The notes: a model not told the origin generated them from the sequence alone. DNA of 64,000 nt from Agelaius tricolor (GCA_023055355.1 JALJCS010000054.1:1488001-1552000), one strand, 5' to 3'. Counted from the first letter of the stretch, positions 42,801 to 55,624 are shown. Numbers and translations: made by a program.

Positions 42801-43228
42801 TCCACAGAATTCCAGACTGGTTTGGGTGGGATAGGACCTGAAAGATCTCCTCATTCCACCCCATCCATGGGCAGGGACACCTCCCACTGTCCCAGGTGGA
42901 TCCAAGTCCATCCCAGCCTGGCCTTGGACACTGCCAGGGATCCAGGGGTTGGGAATTCCTGGGATTCCCTGGGAATTCCAGCCCAGCCAGGAATTCCTTG
43001 CCAAGTTCCCAGCCCAATCTCCCCTTTCCCAGTGGGAGCCATTCCCTGGCTCCTGTCCCTGCAGGCCTTGTCCCCAGCCCCTCTCCAGCTCTCCTCAGGC
43101 CCTGAAAGGGGCTCTGAGGATTCCCTGGATTTTTCCCTTCTCCAGGGGAACATTCCCAGCTCTCCCAGCCTGGCTCCAGCCCTGCAGCAGCTCCGGGTCC
43201 TCCTCCGGGCTCTCTCCAGCAGCTCCCC
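42801..43228 (-). mobile_element. CR1 LINE fragment
   Basis: A long antisense copy from TTCCAGACTGGTTTGGGTGG to GGCTCTCTCCAGCAGCTCC. A short local duplication (GGGAATTCCTGGGATTCCCT) is present inside it. Confidence 0.93.
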
Positions 43229-44394
43229 ACCATTCCCATGGGGAATTTTCCCCACCAGCTCCTCAGGAGCACCACAGGATGGGGGAGCCCCACAGGTCCT
43301 GGGGCTCAGGGAAGCACAGGAACCAAAATTCCCAGCCCACTCCTCAGCTCCTTCCCCTTTCTCATAGGTTCTAGTTGGTCCTGAACCTGATTACAGGGGA
43401 AAAGCTGGGATTTGTGATCCAGGACAAACCCCAGGCCAGCTCTCCATCCTGGTTTCACCCATGGCTCTGAGGAGGGTGAAGCACCTGGAGCAGCTTCACC
43501 ACAACCTCTGAAATTTAAAATTACTTTGGAATCTCTTCCAGAGGAAAAACGTGATTTCCACAGGCAGGAGAAGGAGAAGTGACCGGAGCTGGGCTGGAGA
43601 TGGCCCAGGAAGGCCCCACAACAAACCTGACTCCCATCCTTGGCTGGATTCTCCTCAGCCGCAGAAGGTTTTGGGTGCCACCTCCTTGTTCCAATCCAAC
43701 AAAGGGAACAGCAGCAGAAGGGAAGGAGCAGCAAATCTGCTCCTTTGAAACCATTCCCAAAAAGAAAATCAGAGAATCCTATTCACATTTTAACAGTTTC
43801 CCCAAAATTTATGGCCCAGGGACCTGCCAGTGTGACCAAACCCATCCCCTCACGGCACTGCTCCCTGGGTTCTCTTTCCTGAGCCATTTCTGGCTGCCCC
43901 AGGAATCAGGGACTCTCTCATGAAAGGTTCCTCCAACAAAAACCTCATCCTCCCCACAGCCCCTCTCGTGACCCTGCTCCCATTTTTCATCCTCCCAGTT
44001 CCATCCCTTTCTCCTAAGTGCATTCCTCCCTCATCTCCCCTGATATTCCCACTGCTGCCATATTACATTCTCTTCAAAATGGAAAATATTTCTTCCTCTT
44101 CGTGGCAGTCTGAGCTCAGACCACCCAGTTTCCCACATTTGATCTGTTTAGGACTATTCATCTTCTCAGGTCTCCATATAATCCATTACTCCTCTGAATT
44201 CCATGCCTGAATCCTGTTTTCCTCTGGATAAAAAAAATTCGAAAAAGCAAAAAACCAAACGAACACATCAACCAGACCAAGAATACTCCAGAGCCAACAA
44301 CAAGATCCTGAGTTTTCTGGGCCACCCAGCTGAAACTCCAGGTGGGATTTGTGTTTTAGGGCTGCTCCTCTCTCACAGCTTAGGGAGAGAACAA
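43229..44394. other. Intron, no gene seen
   Basis: Single-copy. Open frames are short and without plausible splice pairs. Confidence 0.5.
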
Positions 44395-44605
44395 GAGGAA
44401 AGGGCCTGTTGGGAAAGTTTAGGTTGGATATTTGGGAAAATTCCTTCATGGAAAGGGTGCTCAAGCACTGGAAGTGCCCAGGGAGGTCTGGAGTCCCCAT
44501 CCCTGTGGATGTGGCACTTGGGGACACGGTCAGTGGTGGCCTTGGAACAGCTGGATTCAATCCTGGAGGGCTTTTCCAACCTCAGCGATTCCATGGAACC
44601 CAGCG
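44395..44605 (+). mobile_element. CR1 LINE 3' fragment, second subfamily
   Basis: Sense copy with TTTAGGTTGGATATTTGGGA, GATGTGGCACTTGGGGACAC and the terminus GGCTTTTCCAACCTCAGCGA. Confidence 0.9.
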
Positions 44606-45591
44606 CCGGTGCTGGGCAGAGGAACTGCTCCTTTTCCATCCAGCTTTAATTCCAGCTTCACCCAGCTCCCAGCCCCTCTGAGGGAGCAGAGGAATCCAAA
44701 GGATTCCTGGCTCCCAAAGGACCCATTCCTTGTAATCACCGGTCCAGGAAAAACCCTCAATAACGCCTCATATTTGTAAAATTACCGGGCAGAACTCTCC
44801 TGCTCAAATTAGCCCTGGAGTTCACAGAGTTGGCAGGGAGAGGGGGATAATTACCAGCGGGGATGAACACCACAGAAGGGAAAACAGAGGATAATCACAA
44901 GAAAGCAAAAACAGCAGCTGAACAAACCCAAAAATGTTTCGGGATTCGGGAGCAGCGCGGAGCTGAGAGCCAAGCGAGCTGGGATTACACCAGGAAAAAA
45001 TGTGCTCCTGGTTTTATTCTCCAGGAATAATCAAAATGCCCAGGGAAATGGGACTTTGGGAATTGGGATGACAGTGGTTTGGAGCACAAATTCTCCTCAG
45101 CCTGCAGCAGAAATGCCCCTCCTGCACTTTACATATTTCCTACCTGGATAAGCCAGGGTATCCATAACCCAACATTCCCGTGGGATGTTACTGCCTGAGC
45201 CACCCCAAACCCTTCCCATTTAGAACATCATTAATCATTCCCTAAAAATCAGTGAATCCTCTGAGCTCTTCCATTAAAATCCCATCACAACGACAGCAAG
45301 GAAGGGGATGTGCTGCAAGGTCTGCTGAGGTGATTCCTCCTGGGAAAACCCAGGTTGTGCCAGTTTGGTGTGGATCTATTGACACCAGGGAAATCGATCC
45401 ACAGAACCCATGCACACAGCCCCAATTTACCAGAACAGCCCAATTTTACATCCACTGGAGGAGGTTTTTGTACCCCTCACCCACAGAGCAGCTCAGTCCC
45501 ATCCCTGCAGCTCTGGTTTAAATAATCAGGGATGAACCTGGCTTTAATTCCATGCTTGGAGAATCCTAAACCCAGCATCCACCTGGATTTA
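44606..45591. other. Intron, no gene seen
   Basis: Single-copy sequence without recognisable features. Confidence 0.5.
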
Positions 45592-45720
45592 TCAATGGAA
45601 TGGTTTGGGTGGGAAGGACCTTAAATCCCACCCAGTGCCACCCCTGCCATGGCAGGGACACCTCTCCCTGTCCCAGGCTGCTCCAAGCCCCAGTGTCCAA
45701 CCTGGCCTGGGACAACCAGC
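45592..45720 (-). mobile_element. CR1 LINE 3' fragment
   Basis: ATGGAATGGTTTGGGTGGGA through CCCCAGTGTCCAACCTGGCC. Confidence 0.88.
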
Positions 45721-46139
45721 AACGCTTTCCATGGAGCCCACAACAAGTGGAATTGGGAATAACAGGAATTCTGGGACCTGCTCCCTCCACAGCCTCACCA
45801 AAGACCTGCGGGAGCCCTGGACAAGGTCTCTCCACTTTGCAGATGTCCCCAAATTTGGTGAAAACTTGACGGACTCAAGGCAGAGCCAACACCTGCAGAG
45901 GTCTGGGCAGGCTGGAGGAACAGCCCAACATGGTGACATCCAAAAGGACAAATTCCAAACATCCCCCATGGAAAGGGAGAAACCCTGAACCCCTCACAAA
46001 CTGGGCACCACCGTTTTGGGAGCTCCTCTGTGGATAAAGATGAGAATTTTGGGTAGACAGGAAGTTTTTCCACAAGGAGAACAATAAAAATCCCTGAGAT
46101 TGGTTGGAGCAGGGTGCTGATAACACCAAGGTGTGGGTT

Positions 46140-46215
46140 TTGATCCTTTGATGATTCCCTTCAGAGGTGGATCCTTGTGAGTCCCTTCCAACTCAGAATA
46201 TCCCATGATTCCACA
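46140..46215 (+). mobile_element. CR1 LINE 3' end remnant
   Basis: GAGTCCCTTCCAACTCAGAA followed by TATCCCATGATTCC matches a sense CR1 terminus. Confidence 0.7.
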
Positions 46216-47564
46216 AAGCAGTAGAAAGAAATTCCCAAAGCTGGATCCCAATCTCCATCCTTGGAACCCTTCCAGGCCAGGCTGGACAAATCCCTGAGAA
46301 ACCCGGTCTGATCTCCCAGCTCCAGGCAGGAGGGTGGACTGGAGCCCTCCTGAGGCCCCTGCCCACCCAGGTGGCCCCATCCATCCCTTCCCACCAGGCT
46401 GCTCAGAGCTCCGAGTATCCCACACAGCACCCACCTCCCAGCCTGGGCTCCAAGGGCCCTGACCACCAACCCTCTCCCATGTTCTGCGAGGAGGAAAAGC
46501 CAGGTTTGGGGCCACAATCCCATTTCTGGGGGGGTTTAGTCATGGTTTAGGCAATTCCAGTCTCCTTCCAACAAAAATCAGGATTTCCTTCCCCTCACAC
46601 CGTGAGCAGAGCCCTGGGCTGTGTCACCCTCACCTGCCCGAGACAGCCCCAGCGCAGGGCTCCATTTTAATTTGCCTGCAAGTGCCAAACAACACATTCA
46701 TGCTAAGAACCCACTCAGTCCAACCTGGATCCCATCCCTATCCCCCCTCACAACCCTGGAATTCCATGGAAATACCCCAAACCCAACCCCAACTGCTCAA
46801 TAGCTCAGCACAGCAGCTTGGATGGGACACATCTTACCAAAAGCAGCACAGAAGCTTTAAACCCTTACAAATCACCCTTTTTTCACCCCAAAACCAGCTG
46901 AAACAAGCAGGTTTGTTTTTTGGGGTTTTTTTTTGGGTCCAGCACTTCACCAAACACCGGGAGCTTCCCACCAGTGAGGAAGGAGCTGCCAAGAAAAGCA
47001 GCTCAGAAAATGATCCTGACATGCCCCGGAGATGTGTGCAGATAAGAGAAGCCTGGTAGCCACTAATGAGGCACAAAGAGTCCGACTCTTGAGCAGATGC
47101 TCCTCTTGGAAAACGTAAATATTCCCAACAAATCTCACGGAGCGCATGGACGCGCTCGCAGGTGCTCGGCAGGGAAAGCTGGGATCAAAAAAGGAGGCTC
47201 CTGTTTGTTGACTGTAAACACCCCCTCGATACCGAAAACACGGAGATGAAGTGGAGCAGGAATTGCGTGGGGGGAAGAGAGAGTGGCTGCAAGAGGCCTC
47301 TGCTGCCAGCCCGGCAGGATTTGGTCTCCTCCACCCAGCCCTGACCTCGACCTGTGTCCTGGAAAAAGCAGCAGCCACCCGTTCCTTCTTCAGGCACTGA
47401 ATCCCAAGTTTGGGTACTTCAGGGCTTGGTTTCTCCTGTTACGCACTCAAAGATAAATTATTTGGGGCCTGGTGAAGAGGAAGGAGGCCAAGAAGCACAA
47501 GCAAAGGCGATCCCAAAGGAAAGGAGTCTCCAGAGATCAGGAGAGCTTGCGGCTCCCCATCCCA
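46216..47564. other. Intron; paired forkhead-type motifs at 47202-47222
   Basis: Mostly single-copy. TGTTTGTTGACTGTAAACAC at 47202 contains two inverted forkhead-like cores (TGTTTGTTGAC and TGTAAACA) within 20 bp, in a repeat-free stretch (47090-47290). Confidence 0.4.
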
Positions 47565-47676
47565 GAAGTGTCCGAGGCCTGGTCGGACATGGCTTAGAGC
47601 AGCCTGGGACAGTGGAAGTGGCACTGGATGGGATTTAAGGTCTCTTTTCAGCCAAATCATTCCATGATTCCATGAA
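47565..47676 (+). mobile_element. CR1 LINE 3' fragment
   Basis: Sense copy ending GATGGGATTTAAGGTCTCTT and ATTCCATGATTCCATGA. Confidence 0.85.
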
Positions 47677-47984
47677 ATGACCAAGAACCAGGCAGGGCCT
47701 CAGAAATCCCACCTGGAAGAGTCCATGGAAGATCCAGCTCTCCCTTCCCTCTCTCCCATCCTTGGCTTGGATAAGTTCATTTAAAACCAACTTTGAAAGC
47801 AACAAAAATTTACAAAGAAAAAGCAAGAGGGGGGAAAAAAAAGTTTGAAATCTTTGGTCCAACAGATTCAAGGACCTCTCCGGACCCACTGAGTCCAAGC
47901 TCCTGGCCAGGCCTGCTCAGGACAACAGGGAACGCGTGGACAAGGAACACAGGGGTAACAGGGAGCACATGGACATCAATATAT

Positions 47985-48625
47985 CCAGGGAAATTGTTTC
48001 AAACCCTGTTCTCTTGGGGGGAATTGTTTCAAACCCCATTTTCTCCAGGGGGAATTCTTTCAAACCCCATTCTCTCCAGGGGGAATGGTTTCAAACCACA
48101 GGGGGAATTGTTTCAAACCCCATTTTTTCTGGGGAAAATTGTTTCAAATCCCGTTCTCTCCAGGGGGAATTGTTTCAAGCCCCATTTTCTCTGGGGAGAA
48201 TTGTTTCAAACCCCATTTTCTCTGGGGGAAATTCTTTCAAACCCCATTCTCTCCAGGGGCAATTGTTTCAAACCCCAGGAGGAATTGTTTCAAATCCCAT
48301 TTTCTCTGGGGGAAATGGTTTCAAACCCCATTTTCTCTGGAGGGAATTGTCTCAAACCCCATTTTCTCCAGGGGGAATTGTTTCAAACCCCGTTTTCTCT
48401 GGGGGAAATTATTTCAAACCCCATTCTCTCCAGGGGCAATTGTTTCAAACCCCAGGGGGAATTGTTGCAAATCCCCTTTTCTCCAGGGGGAATGGTTTCA
48501 AACCCCAGGTGGATTTGTTTCAAATCCCATTTTCTCCAGGGGGAATGGTTCCAAACCCTGTTCTCTCCTTCAAACCCCGTTCTCTCTGGGAGGAATCGCT
48601 TCAAACCCCATCCTCTCCAGGGGAA
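47985..48625. repeat. About 31-bp minisatellite, about 20 copies
   Basis: The unit GGGGGAATTGTTTCAAACCC plus CATTTTCTCCA, with GGTTTC and TCTTTC variants and some half units. A 378-codon plus-strand open frame through it is a repeat artefact. Confidence 0.96.
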
Positions 48626-49429
48626 GATGCTGGAGGCTTTGCCTCAGCTCTGCTGCCAAAAGCCACCACTGGTCCCAGGCTCCTTGCTCAGCTTCTCCTG
48701 CTGCCCACCAGCCATGGAAGAGTTAACCACGAGGCAAAAAGGTGAGATTCCCCCTTTTCCCCCTTCCCCTCTGCTCCTTCCTCCCAGCAAAGCAGGCCAT
48801 TACCCCTGCCCGGAGCCGCAGCCCCATTGTTCCCAGCCCTGGATATGGGAAGCAATATCCATTTTCCATTTAGACCAGGGCAAAGCCTTTAATTTCAGCC
48901 TCCTGCCTGCAGCTGGAGTTCCCTTTTAACTCCTGGGCCGCAGGAGTGAAGACAGTTTTATATGGGGGAAAAGGCTGCAAAGGCCACTTTAATATGGTCA
49001 CATGTGGGAAGGGGGGAGCTTTTCCGAGGGCCCGGTAATGAGGGGCAGCAGCGGGATATTGCACTTCCCATCTGGCTGCTCTGCACAGCAGGGAAAAGGC
49101 TCTCCTGGCTTTTTAAGGACAGGCCCCACTGCAGTAAAACAAAACACACCAAAAATAAATAACAAATGGAAGCGTGAGGAGGAGATGCCCTCTAATGTTC
49201 GAGCCCGGCAGCACAGCCGTGGAACGGGCTGGGGGGAATTGGGAGAGAGGGGCAGGGATGGGGCAAAATGCAGAGGGTTTGGGGTATCCTGGAGTTTTGG
49301 GATTGCCCCACACCTGGGATGGGTTCCCCACATATTATGGGGTGGCAGGGCTCAGCTCCTCGGCCAGGGCCACCTGTGTTTGTGTTGGTGTGGCTCCAGA
49401 GCGTGGCCCTGCAATGACCCGGGAAGGTC
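48626..49429. other. Intron, partly AT-rich single-copy
   Basis: The stretch around 48850-49030 (CCATTTTCCATTTAGACC, GCCACTTTAATATGGTCACA) is repeat-free and might be conserved. No gene is supported. Confidence 0.4.
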
Positions 49430-49502
49430 CTTCCCGTCCTGTCCCTGTCCTGTCCCGTCCCGTCCTGTCCCTGTCCTGTCCTGCCCTGTCCTGTCCTGTC
49501 CC
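49430..49502. repeat. (CCTGT)n-type microsatellite
   Basis: Imperfect pentamers CCTGT/CCCGT over about 70 bp. Confidence 0.92.
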
Positions 49503-49784
49503 CAGAGCTCCTGACAAATCTGATTAGGGAGCAGCGTTGGAAGAGGGAAAACAGCCTGAGTAACCAGCCTAGCTTTGGGAATCCAGCTTTGGAATCCAGC
49601 CTTAATCCATGGAGTGCCTTCCCAAAGGGCTCTTGGAGCAGCCAGGTCCTGCCTGAGCCTTCCCAGCTCCTAATTAAGCATTAATTAACCCAACCTCTGA
49701 GCCAGGGTTGGCACAGCAAAGGAGGAGGTTCCATCCCAAAAGAGCATCCAGGGATGCAAAGGGCTCGGATGGATCCGAGGGATG

Positions 49785-49832
49785 GAAGGGCTGGAGTTGA
49801 GATCCCTTTCAACCCAAACCATTGCAGGATTC
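49785..49832 (+). mobile_element. CR1 LINE 3' end remnant
   Basis: GAGATCCCTTTCAACCCAAA followed by CCATTGCAGGATTCC. Confidence 0.65.
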
Positions 49833-51330
49833 CTTCCACTTCTGTCCCTTTTCCAGGTACTCCACTTTTCCCAAAACCCCAGTTTGCTGAGAAATGGGAC
49901 AATTTTACAGCCTGTGTGATGTGGAGGGGAGGGATCCACTCTCCTCACTGAAATCCAAGGAATTCAGAGAGATCCTGATCCTGGTGCTCCCCAGCTCCCC
50001 ATCCCGTGCTCCTTCTGACCTGCTGCTGTAGGGGAGAGACAAAAACCAGGATTTTTCCCTTCTTCCCAGGGAATCACCATGAAAGCAACAGCAGGAATGT
50101 GGGGACCAGGAGTAGAAAACCAAATTTTGGGCATGCTCAGGGTTTTTTCCTCTTTTTGGAGGACAAAGCCACCAGTGACAGAAAACTGCCACTGGCAGCA
50201 TGATGGAAAACCAAGGAATTGAGGATTTGAGAGGAAAAAGAAAATCCGGAGCAAATAAAATTGCCAGAACTGTCTGATGAGGGTGGTGGAAGGGTCAGGG
50301 AGCTCCTGCCTGCAAATTCCAGAGCAGACACCCCTGGAGCCAGTCCTGATCCCAGGGTCCAAGCCGGGCTCTGATGCCTCCCATCAGCCTCCAAGGATGG
50401 AATCAAGAGTTGCTCCACTCTTGAAAATAAATACTAAAAATATATAAATAGGGATTTCTATTCCTTGGTACTTCAGGGGAAAAGGCATGGAACTGGGAAT
50501 AAATTCCTCACTTTGGGATAGAAACCTTTTTCCAAATGCCACCAGTGCTTCCAGCTCATTCCCAGTCAGCCATCTGGACAAAACAGGGAAAACCAAACAT
50601 TCCCAAGACACAACAAGCAGCAACCCCTGATCTGCAAACAACTGTTTTTACCTCATTTCACTGAGAATCAAGAGCAGAAAATGGAATTTCTCTACCAGAC
50701 AAAGCCAGGAGGCCTCTGAGGCAGAGCAGAGGGTGCCCAGGAGCCGTCAGGAGCCACCCCTGCCCTGCCCACAGCACAAATCCATAAATTCCCAATTGTC
50801 CCAGCAGGATTACCCAGCAGAGCCAGCACCAGCCCAGGTGCTGCTGAAAAATAACACAACAATGGCCTGGACAGGGAATTCCAGCTTTTCCAGCATTGTT
50901 CTCAGCAGATCCTGGAGTGAGGACACCCCGAGCCACAGGACAGGCTGGAAGAGCCTTGGATGGATTTTGTTCCATGGGTTTATCCAAAGGTTCCTGTGCT
51001 TTGTAAACTTCTGGTGTCCACAAGAACTTTGTCAACAGCTCAGGGAGAGCAGGGGCAGGATGAGCTTCCAGGAGAAGGAGTTTTCCACCTTTGAAAGCAG
51101 AACTGGGAGGAGACTTAGCAGATCCAGGACCTCCAGGATCCTGAGGCACAGCATTTTCTGGGAAGGAACAAGGAGAGAAGCTCTCCAAGGAAATGCAGAA
51201 CTCCTGGAGACAGCAGAACTCTGCTGGTGGAGCAGATGGGAATGTTCCTCATCCTTAGGGCACAAGGAACAGCCTGGAACAGGAGACTCGGCTGGCCAGA
51301 GCCCACCAGCATCAAATTCCAGCCTCTTCT
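49833..51330. other. Intron, no gene seen
   Basis: Single-copy. A 211-codon plus frame (50733-51368) and a 176-codon minus frame (50658-51188) overlap, but neither has exon-like codon use or splice pairs. Confidence 0.5.
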
Positions 51331-51590
51331 GGGATCATGGAATCACTAAGGTTGGAAAAACCTTCTGAGATCATCGAGGCAACCATCCCCAGCCCTGCCA
51401 AGGCCACCACTGACCCCTGCCCCAAATGCCACATCCACATGGATTTTAAATGCCTCCAGGAATGGGAACTCCACCCCTGCCCTGGGCAGTTTCAAGGCCT
51501 GAACACACTTTCCATGAGGAAATTCTTCCCAATATTCCAGCCTGAGGCTGTTCCCCCCACGCTGTCCCTGCTCCCTGGGAGCACAGACTG
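51331..51590 (-). mobile_element. CR1 LINE 3' fragment, second subfamily
   Basis: Antisense from GGAATCACTAAGGTTGGAAA through CACACTTTCCATGAGGAAAT to CCTGCTCCCTGGGAGCACAG. Confidence 0.9.
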
Positions 51591-52974
51591 ACGCCATTCC
51601 CTATTTTCTGATCTGGTCTGTCCCAATCCAGGCCAAGTTCTGGCATCCCAGCTGCAGGGGAAGTGTCTGTGTGGAAGCACAAACCTCCAAACCCAGGGAA
51701 TTTTAGGGATCTTCAGGCTGAGGGAAGTTCTGACATGACACACAAGTGGCCACAGCAAATCTTCCGAGTAATCCAAGATGCTAATTCCACTTCAATGCCA
51801 TTTCAGAGGTTCCAGTGTGAACAGGGATGTGTTTTCCCTGGAATATCAGGATGGGAATTCCGTGTCCTTGCTGCTGCTCAGTTGATTTAACGAGGGCAGG
51901 GGTTCAGCCTGGATTGTTTCTTTTGTTCTGCTGCTCAGCCAGAAGAGCTTTTCCTCAAATTGCCCCAAGCCAGGAGTGCTGCCCCAATCCAAGATAGATT
52001 TCCCATCCCTTCATCCCAGGTAAGGACAGCTTTGCTTGGATCAACACCGACACGTGGGCAGCCTTTAAAACATCAAGTTTGGATCTATCACCCCAATTCT
52101 CCAGAATCCAAAGAGGTTTGTTCATCCAGCAGGAACAGAACAGCTCCAATCCTCCCCAGGATTTCCCTTGGGGGCCCTTTTGGGATGTTCCAACTTTCCC
52201 TTTTGAACAGCTGGAGGGAGGAAGGGCTTGGGAAGAGCTGGGCCAGGCCAGAGGGACATGAAACCTCTCCAGGGTGACAGTTCTGGCTTTCCCAGCCACT
52301 GCTGCTCCAGAGGGCAGGAAAAGCACAGGAACAAAGCTTCTCCCAAGATCCAGAGCCCTCAGGTTATCCATGAGGGGCAGCAGCCAGCGGAGGGTCCCTG
52401 GCAGGGCAGGGACACTGGGGACCGGCCAAAGATTCGCTCCTTTTCCCAATTTTCCATGGCGTGGATTTTGTTTTCAGCTGACAAAAATCCATCAAGCAAC
52501 AGTGGATGGGTCCAGAGTTTCTGGAGATGAGCAGAACCAGGCACGGATCCGGCCCTTCCCAAATGGAACAGCTCCTGTCACTGCTCCAAGGACAGACTCA
52601 GGGCCTTCTCCTGCCACAAAGAGGCTTTTCCACATTCCCTTCACTCCTGCTGAAAACTTCCCAGCAACCTGAGCATTCTCAGATCCACCTGTCCCACACT
52701 GAGAAGCCCTCCATGCTCCTAGATTTCCCCATGGGAGTGGGATGGATCTAAAATCCTCTTGAGGAAAGGGAAAGGAGCTCCTTGGATGCCCAGGGAAGGT
52801 TGAATCTTCCAGATGCTGCAATGACAGAAAAGCTCAGCCCCTGGCTTATCCTGCTTGGGGTTATCCAGGATTAGGCCCCTGCATTCCAGAGGCCAAGAAA
52901 TTCCCAAGAAAATGGGTACTGATTTTAGAAGAAAGATCCTAAAAAGGGGTGATAGCAGCTTCCTATACTTGAAG
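51591..52974. other. Intron, no gene seen
   Basis: Single-copy sequence without recognised features. Confidence 0.5.
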
Positions 52975-53242
52975 GGGCTCCAGGAGAGCTGGAGAGGGGC
53001 TGGGGACAAGGCCTGCAGGGACAGGAGCCAGGGAATGGCTCCCACTGGGAAAGGGGAGATCGGGCTGGGATCTTGGCAAGGAATTCCTGCTGGGCTGGAA
53101 TTCCCAGATTTGCTGGGGCTGCCCCTGGATCCCTGGCAGTGCCCAAGGCCAGGCTGGATCCACCTGGGACAGCAGGAGGTGTCCCTGCCCATGGATGGGG
53201 ATGGGATTTAAGGCCACCCAACCCATTCCATGACTCCAGCAC
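52975..53242 (+). mobile_element. CR1 LINE fragment
   Basis: Sense copy from GGGCTCCAGGAGAGCTGGAG to AACCCATTCCATGACTCC, including an intact 3' terminus. Confidence 0.93.
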
Positions 53243-55054
53243 CCCTCAAAACCACCTCCACACCAAGATCCAAGCTGTTCCCAGGGAACTTCCCCCCAGG
53301 CATTCCCAGGAGCCTGGACTGAATCTCTAGAGCAGAAACCTCCCCACCCAGCCTTTCCCTCAGTGCAATCCCTCCCGAGGACCCAAATCCTTGGGTGTGG
53401 AGCTCCAGCCCCTCCTGCAGCCCGGGGGGAGGCTGGGCCTGGCCGGGCCCCGCTCCCGGCACCGCTCCGGAGGATCCCCCAGCTCAACAATGGGGGATCT
53501 GTCAGAGCCCGGCCCGGCACCGGCCATCATCTGTTTCCCATAACTCCAGCTGACCTAAACTCCAGGGCTGAACAAGTAGCCTGTGTTTTTCATCTGGAAA
53601 ACTCCGTGGAGCTGTTCCCGCTCCGGCCTCTCCCTCCCCTGCCCGAGCCAGGCTTTGGAGAAGTCACAAAGTGATGATGTTGACAGAGATTTCCTCATTA
53701 TCCAACGTTTTCAGGATGGGTTTTGGGTCTCCTGCCATCCCAAGTGCCCTGCAAGGCTGAACACACCTGGATGTGCCCTTCTCCTCCATCCCTCCCTCCA
53801 CAAGGAAAATTCCACCCCGACACTTCCCGGTGTAAAAAGGAGCAGAGCCGGATGCCGACCCTGCGCCTGTTTCATGATAAATTTAAAAAATCCATTAAAA
53901 CTTTATCAGGAACGGGCTGCCAGGGAAACAGATTCAGGACGAGCCCCACAGGGTCTTCCACGTGAGGCCACCCTGAGGAAAAGCCCTGGAGGACCCTGCT
54001 GGTGGGGAAAGCTCCGTGTGAGGGCTCTGGGAAGGGAGGATCCAACCCCCAGAGTTATCAGCTCTGGTCAGGTCTCCCATCCATGAGGGGCAAAAAAAAT
54101 TGCCCCTCAAAAATTGCCCCCTTTCCAATTAGGGGAAAAGCAGGATGAGTCCTTGAGGAGGATGAAGGGCAGGTCCAGAGGGAGAAGGAAGGAAAATGTA
54201 GGGAAGAGAACACAACCTGCACTAAATCCCCATCTTTTTCCACAGTGCTGTGGGGTTTAGGCTCCCTGAGAGCTGAAAAGATCCCAAAATGGGGAAGTTT
54301 CCATGGGATGATGTGAGGTCAAAGCCCTTTTTTGTTTTCCCCTCTCCCTGGATCCCTGTCCCAGCCAGGAGCCTCAGCTCCCTCCCACAGCACCGCCGTG
54401 AAATGTTTGGGTTGGAAAAATCACATTTGCATCTTTATTATTGTGTTCTCCCCTGGCAGAACAGGGGGGAACGCTCAGGGAGCAAGGAGAAACAAAAACA
54501 GGACAAACTCGTAAATAAACCTCCTGTTCTGAGCACACCCAGCTTGAGCTGCACCCTCTGCACTGGGACAGAAGTCATGTCCCAGCAGCCCTTCTCCAGC
54601 TCGGGTTGTGCCCCTTTTTGAGGCAAAAATCCCTAAAAACTGAGCTAAACAGAAAATTCCAACTAAAGGGATGCTGTCACACTCTGAGTGGAAAGCACAT
54701 CCTGGATGTTGGGAGGGGAATGGCCATGGAATGAGAGGACTCTGGAAGGGACAGGACTTCCAGACAGCTGGGACAGTGGGAACCTCAGGAAGGTCAAAAA
54801 ACCAAGTGGAAGGTCTGGCACCAGGGTCAGGGCAATCCCAGCACAAATCCAGACTGGGAGGAGAAGGAAGGGGCTGGGAGCAGCCCTGGGAGAGGGGTTT
54901 GGGATGTTGTGGATGAGGCTGGAACGGCCCAGCCCAGACCCCCCTGCTCAGGCCTGGCTGCTGCCCAAGGCAAGGTGGGAATTGTGTCCCTGTGCCCCTC
55001 CCTGAGGTGAGAGCCCACCTGCAGAGCTGCCCCAGCCCTGGGGCCAACAGCAGG
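53243..55054. other. Intron, no gene seen; CpG-rich spot at 53420-53525
   Basis: The GC-rich spot (GGGCCTGGCCGGGCCCCGCT) has no convincing exon. Earlier exons of the nested plus-strand gene would be expected here or upstream, but I could not identify them. Confidence 0.45.
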
Positions 55055-55392
55055 AGGACGTGGAGCTGCTGGAGAGAGCCCAGAGGAGGCCCCGGAGCTG
55101 CTGCAGGGCTGGAGCCCCTCTGCTCTGGAGCCAGGCTGGCAGAGCTGGGAATGTTGCCCTGGAGAAGGGAAGGCTCCAGGCAGAGCTCAGAGCCCCTGGC
55201 AGGGCCTGCAGGGGCTCCAGGAGAGCTGCAGAGGGGCTGGGGACAAGGCCTGCAGGGACAGGAGCCAGGGAATGGCTCCCACTGGGAAAGGGGAGATTGG
55301 GCTGGGATCTTGGCAAGGAATTCCTGCCTGGGAGGGTGGGCAAATCCTGGCACAGAGTGCCCAGAGCAGCTATGGCAGTGCCCCTGGGCTAG
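55055..55392 (+). mobile_element. CR1 LINE fragment lacking its 3' terminus
   Basis: Sense copy beginning GAGCTGCTGGAGAGAGCCCA and ending AGTGCCCAGAGCAGCTATGG. A missing 3' end is unusual for CR1, whose copies are normally 5'-truncated; a microsatellite follows directly. Confidence 0.9.
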
Positions 55393-55495
55393 TTCCAACA
55401 ACTTCCAACAGATTCCAACCAATTCCAACCAGATCAAATCAATTCCAATGAGTTCCAACCATTTCCATTTAATTCCATCCAGTTCCAGCTGGACC
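55393..55495. repeat. 10-bp tandem repeat (ATTCCAACCA type)
   Basis: TTCCAACA, ATTCCAACCA and GTTCCAACCA variants repeat about ten times directly after the CR1 fragment. Confidence 0.88.
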
Positions 55496-55624
55496 CAGAC
55501 AGTCCCCTGGTTGTCAGGGTGTCCCTGGGCCCTTTGTGACACAGGGCTGTGCCGTGCCCAGAGCCCTTTGTGACCTGGGAACAGTGCCAGGAACGCCCCT
55601 CCCTCGGGAGGCTGCACTTCCCAG

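Noticed and set aside
47793..48929. 378-codon plus-strand open frame
   Set aside because: Made of a 31-bp minisatellite read in shifting frames; overlapping frames of similar length are open at the same place.
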